Part shown: positions 6,562 to 13,184 of the stretch, piece by piece
Numbering within the stretch: position 1 is the first letter of the stretch
How the letters are laid out: every line of letters starts with the position of its first letter
DNA from: Candidatus Hydrogenedentota bacterium
GTDB lineage: Bacteria; Hydrogenedentota; Hydrogenedentia; Hydrogenedentales; CAITNO01
Direction: 5' to 3'
Assembly (NCBI GenBank): GCA_007124105.1
Contig: SLFT01000517.1
Coordinates: forward strand, 1 to 21,172
Length of the DNA stretch: 21,172 nucleotides
Notes under the pieces: generated by a model
What the model was told of the DNA's origin: nothing
The model's input: only the letters and a program-made list of their open reading frames with translations
The model's database searches: none
Program-made: the position numbers and the translations under genes

Positions 6562-9204
6562 TCACGCGGCGCAGGTTGTGGCGGCGCGGATGCATACCTG
6601 TTCTGGGCTCAGTTTCAGGATGAACCCGCGCTTTGGCACGGTGCTGATGAGTGTTTTGTATTCGCTGTTCGCGGCGGCGATCCGTTTTACGAGCATACGT
6701 TTCTGATAGTGCATCTGGTTGTCTTCCACAATGACGTCGCCCCATACGTCGCGGTAAATGTCCTCGTAGGGGATGCATTGTCCTGCTTGCATTGCCAGCG
6801 TGCGCATGAGTCGGTATTGTTTGTCTTGCAGGGGGATAATGCGTCCATCCAGTTCTATCCGTCCGGGTCGGGCGTCGTCCACAACCAGCAACGGCGCGAC
6901 GTCGCGACGCTCGCGCTCCTCCTGCGCTTGCAGTGTACCCGCCGCCCAGCGTTTTACTGTACGCGCCTGGGCGGCGGTCAGCCACTGTGCGAGCGTATCT
7001 TCGGGTGTGTCGCGCAACCGTGTTGGCGCGGCGAGTCCCGCCGCCGCAAGCCGTAGCAGCGCGCCCCGTGACGCGTCCGGGACAACCCGCGCCGCCGGCA
7101 CCAGTTCCTCGCCCACGCCAAAACGCAGCCGGTCGGCGAAGGCGCGTACCGCCTCGGCGAAAGTGTCCCGCAGCTGTCGCGCGTCCGCGAGCGCGGCGGC
7201 AGCGTCGGCCAGCCAGGACAACTGGTTTGCAGCGTCGCGAATTTGCCCCGCGGCAATGTCGTATTCCCCTTCGATTTCGTGGAGCGGCGCCTCCTCGGTC
7301 CAGGCCTCGAGGAACAGCGCCGTTTTAATGGCGCGGGCTTCGTCGTAAAAAGGCGCGATACGACAATTGCGCAGCCGGTTCAGGGGCGTGTCCACATCCA
7401 GGGAAAGGGGGGCGGCGCGCTTTTTCAGCAGTCCTGGATAATCGGCTGTCTCGTATTCGCGCCGGGACAAGGCTACCTGCCGCAGCCGCGCGTCAGGCGC
7501 AAGGGCCAGTGCGACCAGTAGATCGAGGGGATGCCAGTCGCGCCGCTCGGACAAACGCAGCCAGTGCAGCAGCGCCCGCGTACAAGCCAGCGACAGTCCC
7601 TTGGTCGCCGTTACCCGGCCTGCCGGCGTCGCTTCGAAGCACAACGTTTCCAGGTCGGTATCCGCCGTTGCCGCGACTTCGGCCCCGTCCTCGGCAACAG
7701 CGCGCACCATGCCCGCGTCCAGACAACGCCGTACCGACGCGCGGATGCGGAACCGGATTTCCTCGGTGGCGCGGTCGCCATCCCACACCTGCCGCGCGGC
7801 CAGGGTTTGCCCAAAAAAATCGGCCAGCGCGGTCACGGTGCGACAACAACGCGACGCGATCAGCCGCAATGTATGGTCATCGAGTGGCGCACGGGCCAGC
7901 CGGGAACGCACAGGTTCGCGCCGTCCCTGGATGTAACGACGCCACAGCGCGTCCCGGTCAAAGGGCGACGCCGCCACCAGAATGGCGCGACCGGCGCTGT
8001 CCCCGGCGTCTTCCGCGCCGTAACGTCCCGCGCGCCCGCTCATGTTCTCGAATTCCGCCTGAGAAATGGGCGCACGCCACGGCAGATCGAGGCAGGGATC
8101 GTAAATCCATTTATCCGCGCTCAGAAATACGGTGCGCGTCGGCAGGTTCATGCCCGCCGCCAATGTGCCTGTGGCCAGCAGCGCCTTCACTTCGCCCGAT
8201 CGGAACGCCGCCTCGACAATGCGTCGTTCTGTCGGCAACAGGTCGGCGCTGTGGAAGGCGACGCCGGTCTCGAAGGTCTGCAACAGTAAATCGCGGGAAC
8301 GGGTCGGTTCGCAGTCGCGCAGGCATTCAATCGCCTCGGCGGCAGCGGGCAGCGACAGCCGCCGCCCAAGCAACTCGGCGCCGCGCCATGCCTCGCGCCG
8401 GGCTTTCACAAAAATCAGGCACCGCTCGCCCGACTCCGCAAGCCGGCCCACATTGGTCATCACCTCTTCCCAGGGCGTGTCGCCGTGGGACGGGGTTAAT
8501 GCCTCTTCGCCCTCGTCCTGTTCGTTATGGCCGCGATAACGAAACACGCCGTCGTGCAATACCCCGTACCGCAATTCCACGGGACGGCGGCTATGCTCCA
8601 GCAGTCGCGCATTCAACCAGGACGCCGGCTGTTCCGCCGCGCCCAGCACTGCCGACAGACCGATAACGCGCACGCCCGCCATGCGCAGTCGCGTCAGCAG
8701 CGTCTCCACCGCCGGACCCCGTTCCGCGTCCGACAACACCTCCAATTCGTCCGCCACCACCAGCGACAACTCGCGCAGCCGTTCCGGACGCGCCGTCGCC
8801 AGATGTTCCAGTTTCTCGTATACCGCCACCGCAATATCAAACGCGCCACGATCAAAGGCATCGTCAAATTCGCGGCGGTCTCGGGTGCATACAATTACGC
8901 GCAGACCGTATTCGCCATAGCGCGCGCGCAGCGCCTGATACTTCTCTTCGGCCAACGCCTTCAGCGGCAGCAGGTACGCTGTCTTGCCTCGTTGCAGCGC
9001 CGCATGGACCGCCGCCATCTCGCCGATAAACGTCTTGCCCGAACTTGTCGGCGCCTGCACAAGCAGGTTGCCATCGCCGAACAACCCATATTCACGTACC
9101 GCTGTCTCCTGCAACGGCAATAGACGTTCCCCCTGTCGTTCACGCCACAACGCCGCAATCTCCGCCGACGCGCCATATCCAATCAGCTCCATGGTATCCA
9201 TCAT
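6562..9204 (-). CDS. Ski2/Hel308-type SF2 helicase fused to OmpR/PhoB-type winged helix
   Basis: Encodes 880 residues. ATG 9204 has GAGGAG at 9210-9215 five bases away; upstream in-frame ATGs fall on the promoter (9288) or lack a ribosome site (9246). Helicase motifs in order are APTSSGKT (51-58, Walker A), LLPLKALAEEK (Ia), VYEKLEHL, VVADELEVLSDAERGP (149-164, motif II), IGLSAVLG (181-188, motif III), CLIFVKARR (IV), ATGTLAAGMNLP (V) and FENMSGRAGRYG (VI). This is the Hel308/Ski2/RecQ-neighbour layout of a 3'-5' helicase. Residues about 782-865 form a winged helix of response-regulator type: IELDGRIIPLQDKQYRLM, an EDIYRDVWG block and STVPKRGFIL wing residues. No receiver domain is present. 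Motif II ends in Glu (DELE) rather than His, and motif III is SAV rather than SAT. DNA repair, transcription-coupled or defence roles are all possible. Confidence 0.85.
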   Translation of the reverse strand: MMDTMELIGYGASAEIAALWRERQGERLLPLQETAVREYGLFGDGNLLVQAPTSSGKTFIGEMAAVHAALQRGKTAYLLPLKALAEEKYQALRARYGEYGLRVIVCTRDRREFDDAFDRGAFDIAVAVYEKLEHLATARPERLRELSLVVADELEVLSDAERGPAVETLLTRLRMAGVRVIGLSAVLGAAEQPASWLNARLLEHSRRPVELRYGVLHDGVFRYRGHNEQDEGEEALTPSHGDTPWEEVMTNVGRLAESGERCLIFVKARREAWRGAELLGRRLSLPAAAEAIECLRDCEPTRSRDLLLQTFETGVAFHSADLLPTERRIVEAAFRSGEVKALLATGTLAAGMNLPTRTVFLSADKWIYDPCLDLPWRAPISQAEFENMSGRAGRYGAEDAGDSAGRAILVAASPFDRDALWRRYIQGRREPVRSRLARAPLDDHTLRLIASRCCRTVTALADFFGQTLAARQVWDGDRATEEIRFRIRASVRRCLDAGMVRAVAEDGAEVAATADTDLETLCFEATPAGRVTATKGLSLACTRALLHWLRLSERRDWHPLDLLVALALAPDARLRQVALSRREYETADYPGLLKKRAAPLSLDVDTPLNRLRNCRIAPFYDEARAIKTALFLEAWTEEAPLHEIEGEYDIAAGQIRDAANQLSWLADAAAALADARQLRDTFAEAVRAFADRLRFGVGEELVPAARVVPDASRGALLRLAAAGLAAPTRLRDTPEDTLAQWLTAAQARTVKRWAAGTLQAQEERERRDVAPLLVVDDARPGRIELDGRIIPLQDKQYRLMRTLAMQAGQCIPYEDIYRDVWGDVIVEDNQMHYQKRMLVKRIAAANSEYKTLISTVPKRGFILKLSPEQVCIRAATTCAA

Positions 9205-9222
9205 ATCGTCTCCTCTATTCCG

Positions 9223-9239
9223 GTCGCCCCCATGGCGAC
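9223..9239 (-). promoter_or_regulatory. 5' leader hairpin just upstream of the helicase ribosome site
   Basis: GTCGCC (9223-9228) and GGCGAC (9234-9239) form a perfect 6-bp stem with a 5-base loop. It sits 7 bases upstream of the GAGGAG ribosome-binding site on the minus-strand transcript and could influence translation initiation. Confidence 0.35.
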
Positions 9240-9259
9240 GGCTCATGCTGTTTGTGCAT

Positions 9260-9288
9260 AGTATACTGAAAAAGTTTTCAGTTGTCAA
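9260..9288 (-). promoter_or_regulatory. Near-consensus promoter of the helicase gene with palindromic spacer
   Basis: The minus strand reads TTGACA (9283-9288), a 17-base spacer and TATACT (9260-9265), an almost perfect sigma70 promoter. The spacer with one -10 base is an inverted repeat with 8-base arms, ACTGAAAA and TTTTCAGT (9265-9282), separated by two bases. A repressor bound there would block polymerase directly. The predicted start near 9253 leaves about 48 bases of leader before ATG 9204, which supports that start codon. Confidence 0.75.
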
Positions 9289-9416
9289 GAACGGAGGCTG
9301 TGGATAATCGGGGGCAGGGACAGCGACAGCGCAGCACGATTTCGTGGATGAAGGTGTTTCACAATGTAATTATTGAAACGAGCCGGCGTTTTCCCTATCC
9401 CTGCTGAGTATAAAAA
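9289..9416. other. Divergent intergenic region between two strong promoters
   Basis: Nothing gene-like is readable here. It is the spacer between the -35 boxes of the minus-strand helicase promoter and the plus-strand promoter at 9417. It includes a short CAGCGACAGCGCAGC imperfect run and an AT-rich stretch before the plus-strand promoter. Confidence 0.4.
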
Positions 9417-9445
9417 TTGACAAACAAGTTTTTCTTGTGTATCAT
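9417..9445 (+). promoter_or_regulatory. Strong sigma70-type promoter, probably for the WecA-like gene
   Basis: TTGACA (9417-9422), a 17-base spacer and TATCAT (9440-9445). The spacer holds an inverted repeat, ACAAG and CTTGT around five T residues (9424-9438), so it may also be an operator. The predicted transcription start is near 9452. The next well-supported gene begins at 9737. Confidence 0.65.
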
Positions 9446-9451
9446 AACCAC

Positions 9452-9736
9452 TCGAATATGTAAAGAGTACACGGCAAAGCTCGGCATTGCTTACAACCTG
9501 AAATTATACGAGGAATCGCAACTTATTTTGCAGTGCGCAAGTCGTACTTACGCTTTTCCTTTCAGGGTGGCTTGCGCCATGAGGATGTGCGCGCCCACTT
9601 GAAATGCTATACGCGGGAAGGCAGACGCATGATTGTCGCAAAAAAAATACGCGCCGGTAAAAGCCATTCAAGGAAGTGATATACAAGGGTGCCTCCGAGA
9701 CCCTGGTCTACGAGGTGTTGACGAGGAGCGGACGTT
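9452..9736 (+). other. Long (about 285-nt) leader with possible short ORF and RBS-proximal hairpin
   Basis: The stretch between the promoter at 9417 and ATG 9737 holds no recognised gene. It begins with an ATG directly followed by TAA (9458-9463). A frame free of stops runs from 9464 to a TGA at 9677-9679, with a GTG at 9533 as the only usual start codon and no ribosome site at the right distance. Its product (segment GGLRHEDVRAHLKCYTREG) resembles nothing I know. CTC..AGACC (9693-9702) can pair with GGTCT..GAG (9705-9714) just upstream of the GAGGAG site at 9723-9728. It may be a regulatory leader or a decayed gene. Confidence 0.35.
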
Positions 9737-11287
9737 ATGGAAAAGACATTGATGGGCTATCTGACCAGTCCCACGTGCTGGCTGGTTGTGCTCGGGTCTT
9801 TTCTGTGTACCCTTGTATTGACGCCCCTGGTAATATGGGTGGCCCATAAAACAGAGACGGTCCGCAAAAGCGGTTATCGGCGCATCCATCACCACGACAC
9901 GCCGCTGATGGGCGGTATCGCCATTGCCGTACCTTTTATTGTCGTTACGTTGCTGGCCACCACCAATCTTACCGGCGTATTTCGCAGTACCGGGGCTGAC
10001 GCGCGCTTTTTCTATCTTCTTGCCGGCGGCGCCGCCACCATGGCGCTGGTCGGCCTGATGGACGACACTATCAAACTGCGCGCGCGCTATAAACTGCTTG
10101 CGCAGATTCTTGTGGCCCTTGTTATCGCCCTTGGCGGCGGCGCGGTGGGTTCGGTCGAGATTCCGCTGCTTGGTCGGGTTTCATTCCAGGGCTGGCCCGG
10201 GCTTGGCGTGTTTGTGGCCGTGTTTTGGATCGTGGGCGTCACCAACGCCGTCAATCTCATAGACGGGATGGATGGACTTGCCACGGGCGTATCGCTGATC
10301 ATGGCGCTGGCCCTGGCTGCCATCGCCGGCATCAACCGCGACATGTCCATTGTCATCCCCTGCATCGCGCTGGTCGGCAGTCTTGCCGCGTTTCTTATCT
10401 TTAACTGGCACCCCGCGAAGATTTTCCTTGGCGATACGGGAAGCCTGTTCCTGGGGTTCACCCTCGCCACCATTGCGCTTTTCGACTCACAAAAGACAGA
10501 CAGCAGTGTCATGCTTCTGGCGGCTATACTCGCGCTGGGGGTGCCTATCTTTGAAACGTTTATTTCCATGGCGCGCCGGTACCTGGGCGGCTTTAACATG
10601 TTCGTTGCCGATGACCAGCACACCCATCATCGGCTATTGCGACAGGGCTTTACGCAGCGACAGGTGGCGCTTATTATGTACGCCGTCGCCTTCGTATGCA
10701 TGATCGCCGCAATCGTTCAGTCGCTGCCTCACCGAAACGCCACACTGTCCGCGTCGTCCATGATAATTGAAGCAATCCCCTTTGTGACCATCCTGTTTAT
10801 GGCCGGCTATGTGCGTTCGGTCATATACAAATTGAAAAAAAGGACCGATACCAAACGGAAACTGACGCTCGCCAAATACATGGGCATGCGTCTCGGACAC
10901 GGATCGGTCAACGGACAGGCCCAGAGAATGCTTTCCATGATTTGCGACGAATTTGATCTTGACGCCTTGTCCGTGTGTTTCTGCGGCGACAGCCCCAGCG
11001 GCGTCATTCATCAAACGACCGCTCTGGACACGGACAATATCCAGAGCCGCATCGGCCACTTCACGCTCAACGGCAACAGTAAAACACCTATTGAGGTGCG
11101 CTATGTACACAACACTCTTCCTCACGAAGAGGACAAGCACACTACCAGCGTATGCCTGAGCAGCATCTTCAAGCAAGCCGTACAGGACCACATTATCGGC
11201 CCCGACGAGCACAGAATCCCGCCATGTCAGGCGCCGGACGCCTTTATAATCTGCGACAACAAGAACCCGGCATTGCGCGAAGAGTAA
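9737..11287 (+). CDS. WecA/MraY-family undecaprenyl-phosphate sugar-1-phosphate transferase
   Basis: Encodes 516 residues; ATG 9737 has GAGGAG eight bases upstream. It is a polytopic membrane protein with the family motifs in order: HDTPLMGG near residue 53, GLMDDTIK (106-113, catalytic Mg-binding Asp pair), TNAVNLIDGMDGL (169-181), NWHPAKIFLGDTGSLFLGF (223-241) and the cytosolic HTHHRLL (295-301). The family moves a sugar-1-phosphate from a UDP-sugar onto the C55 lipid carrier to start O-antigen, common-antigen or teichoic-acid-like polymers. The HTHHRLL loop points to WecA/TagO rather than MraY. After the last helix (about residue 357) come about 160 soluble residues that the usual 320-370-residue enzymes lack. 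That tail is unidentified and may be a regulatory domain. Confidence 0.88.
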   Translation: MEKTLMGYLTSPTCWLVVLGSFLCTLVLTPLVIWVAHKTETVRKSGYRRIHHHDTPLMGGIAIAVPFIVVTLLATTNLTGVFRSTGADARFFYLLAGGAATMALVGLMDDTIKLRARYKLLAQILVALVIALGGGAVGSVEIPLLGRVSFQGWPGLGVFVAVFWIVGVTNAVNLIDGMDGLATGVSLIMALALAAIAGINRDMSIVIPCIALVGSLAAFLIFNWHPAKIFLGDTGSLFLGFTLATIALFDSQKTDSSVMLLAAILALGVPIFETFISMARRYLGGFNMFVADDQHTHHRLLRQGFTQRQVALIMYAVAFVCMIAAIVQSLPHRNATLSASSMIIEAIPFVTILFMAGYVRSVIYKLKKRTDTKRKLTLAKYMGMRLGHGSVNGQAQRMLSMICDEFDLDALSVCFCGDSPSGVIHQTTALDTDNIQSRIGHFTLNGNSKTPIEVRYVHNTLPHEEDKHTTSVCLSSIFKQAVQDHIIGPDEHRIPPCQAPDAFIICDNKNPALREE

Positions 11288-11381
11288 GCGCTCGGGTTTC
11301 GAGAACTCCGCGCTGGGTCAGCCTCATTATACTTTCTGTGGTATCATAGTATACATCTCACTATAACAAGGAATCATCGCC

Positions 11382-13046
11382 ATGCTATCTCCGTCTTTTT
11401 TCCGACGCCACAAGATTTTGACCGCTTTGGGTATTGTTTTTATTGCAGCGACACTGTTTTTTTTCTCGTTGCGACGCGGGCCGTACCACAATTACGAACT
11501 CGATTTCACATTGCCTGCGCCCGATACGGGAGTAGCGCCGGGCCGGCTTGAGGTGGGTGTCGCCGTCCGCGATATCACACCCGACATGAGTCAGTACGAC
11601 ACGTGGGAGGACACGACAGGAACGGGCAGATGGGATCGCAAGGAAGACCGTATTATCAAGCGTACGGATTCCAGGCGCTTCAAACCGGCCTGGATGGCAG
11701 GGTTTCAGGTTTGGCGTCCCGCCAAGGGTGTAAACAATGAGCAGTGGGTGCGCGCAATTGCGTTGCGCAACAACGGCGTCACGGTGGTGATGGTTACCAT
11801 TGACAGTGTTGGTATCTACCATAACGACTATATCACCATCCGCAACATGGTGTCTCCAGCGCTGGGCATTGACCATATCATGTTTTCCGCCACGCACAGC
11901 CATTCCACCATTGACACCATGAAACTCTGGAGCGGCAATATCCCCGTGCTTGGCTATGACGACAGCTACATGAAACTGTTACAGGCTCAGGCGAAAGAGG
12001 CTATTGAGGAAGCCTATCATCATTTAGCGTCTGCCGACATGCACTATGTGACAGTCGAGGTGCCCGAAGACGGGTTTATCAACGACTCACGCAAACCCAT
12101 AGTCTTTGACAAGAACATGTATCTGTGGCGTTTTACCCGTCCTGGAACCGACGAAACCATTGCCACAATGGTAAATTGGGGCAATCATCCCGAGGTGCAG
12201 GACGGGAGCAACCATTACATCAGTTCCGACTTCCCGCACTGGCTGCGGCTTGGTCTCGAGGAAGGCGTCCCCGCGCCAAACGGTGTGGAAGGGTTTGGCG
12301 GCGTGTGCCTTTATTTCCAGGGCATGATAGGCGGGCTTATGAACCCATTGCGCATTGATGTGCCCCACCGCGACGGTGTACGCGTGTTTACGGAGCGCAC
12401 GTTCGAAAAAACAGAAGCGCTCGGGTATAACCTTGCCGTCATAGCGGCCAATGCGTTGCGCGGCGACGAAGTGCGATACAATGAAGACCCCTTCCTGAGC
12501 ATTTCGGCGCGCACCATCAAGGCGCCCATGGCCGGGTTGTTCCGATACGGGATTATGTTGGGGCTTATTCACCAGGGATATTATTGGGGCGGCTACGCAA
12601 AGACGGAATTAAACGTGTTGCGTATTGGCGATGTCCTTGTGCTGACAGCGCCCGGTGAAATCTATCCCGAGATAGTAATCGGCGGCATCGAAGCCAAGCC
12701 GGGTCGTGATTTCGAGATACCGCCCCAGGAAGTGCCGCCGCTGATGGACGAGATGACCCGCCACGCCGGCCAGGCTTTTGTGGTGGGGGTTGCCAACGAC
12801 GAAATTGGGTATATCATCCCGAAAAGCCAGTGGGATACAAAACCGCCCCACGTTTACGGCGACAGACCCCAATACGGGGAGGGCAACTCTGGGGGCCCGG
12901 AGGTTGCGCCTGTCATTCACCGTTATTCCCTTGAAATGCTTCAAGCAATGAACCGGAGTTTTGACGCGTTGCCGCCTCGTAACGCGGAAGCGTCGGTCGC
13001 GCAACCAACCGGTCTGCCCTTTATCGCTTCGCCACAAGATAATTAG
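11382..13046 (+). CDS. Membrane-anchored neutral-ceramidase-like hydrolase
   Basis: Encodes 554 residues from ATG 11382, preceded by AAGGA. Residues 11-30 form a single N-terminal membrane helix or uncleaved signal, so the catalytic part should face the periplasm. The body fits the neutral/alkaline non-lysosomal ceramidase family: VGVAVRDITPDMS (58-70), FSATHSHS (168-175), NWGNHPEVQ (265-273), TAPGEIYPE (422-430) and VANDEIGYIIP (470-480). These supply the expected zinc ligands: a His in 172/174, His269, Glu426 and Tyr477. True ceramidases cleave the amide of N-acyl sphingosine, but many bacterial homologues have unknown amide or ester substrates, so substrate is left open. The 94-bp gap upstream contains AT-rich -10-like boxes (e.g. 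TATACT at 11328) but no convincing -35. Confidence 0.8.
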   Translation: MLSPSFFRRHKILTALGIVFIAATLFFFSLRRGPYHNYELDFTLPAPDTGVAPGRLEVGVAVRDITPDMSQYDTWEDTTGTGRWDRKEDRIIKRTDSRRFKPAWMAGFQVWRPAKGVNNEQWVRAIALRNNGVTVVMVTIDSVGIYHNDYITIRNMVSPALGIDHIMFSATHSHSTIDTMKLWSGNIPVLGYDDSYMKLLQAQAKEAIEEAYHHLASADMHYVTVEVPEDGFINDSRKPIVFDKNMYLWRFTRPGTDETIATMVNWGNHPEVQDGSNHYISSDFPHWLRLGLEEGVPAPNGVEGFGGVCLYFQGMIGGLMNPLRIDVPHRDGVRVFTERTFEKTEALGYNLAVIAANALRGDEVRYNEDPFLSISARTIKAPMAGLFRYGIMLGLIHQGYYWGGYAKTELNVLRIGDVLVLTAPGEIYPEIVIGGIEAKPGRDFEIPPQEVPPLMDEMTRHAGQAFVVGVANDEIGYIIPKSQWDTKPPHVYGDRPQYGEGNSGGPEVAPVIHRYSLEMLQAMNRSFDALPPRNAEASVAQPTGLPFIASPQDN

Positions 13047-13091
13047 CCCCAGACGCTTCATGCCACTATCATGACAGAAAGGACATACAAG

Positions 13092-13184
13092 ATGCGGCCT
13101 ATTACTAAGGCGATGTCGCGTAAAACGCCAGTTTCTGGTGGGCGTACAGCGAACCCTGGGTCTTCTTCGAGGGCTTTCTCATGA
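13092..13184 (+). CDS. Possible 30-residue leader peptide coupled to the kinase gene
   Basis: The ATG at 13092 has AAAGGA nine bases upstream, a better ribosome site than that of the following gene. The frame runs 30 codons and ends in TGA at 13182-13184, overlapping the ATG at 13181 as ATGA. The peptide is basic and rich in Ser, Arg and Gly and matches no family I know. The arrangement suggests translational coupling, but a frame this short can arise by chance. Confidence 0.35.
   Translation: MRPITKAMSRKTPVSGGRTANPGSSSRAFS

Noticed and set aside
7509..8666. 385-codon plus-strand frame opposite the helicase gene
   Set aside because: It is the antisense shadow of GC-rich helicase coding DNA; the product is Arg/Pro/Ala-rich with no domain, and the helicase motifs on the other strand are unambiguous.
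9205..9288. N-terminal extension of the helicase from the upstream ATGs at 9288 or 9246
   Set aside because: 9288 is within the -35 element and 9246 is only about 7 bases past the predicted transcription start; ATG 9204 has a proper GAGGAG site.
9417..9602. 61-codon frame starting inside the promoter upstream of the WecA-like gene
   Set aside because: Its first codon lies within the -35 box, no in-frame start with a ribosome site exists downstream, and the product resembles nothing.
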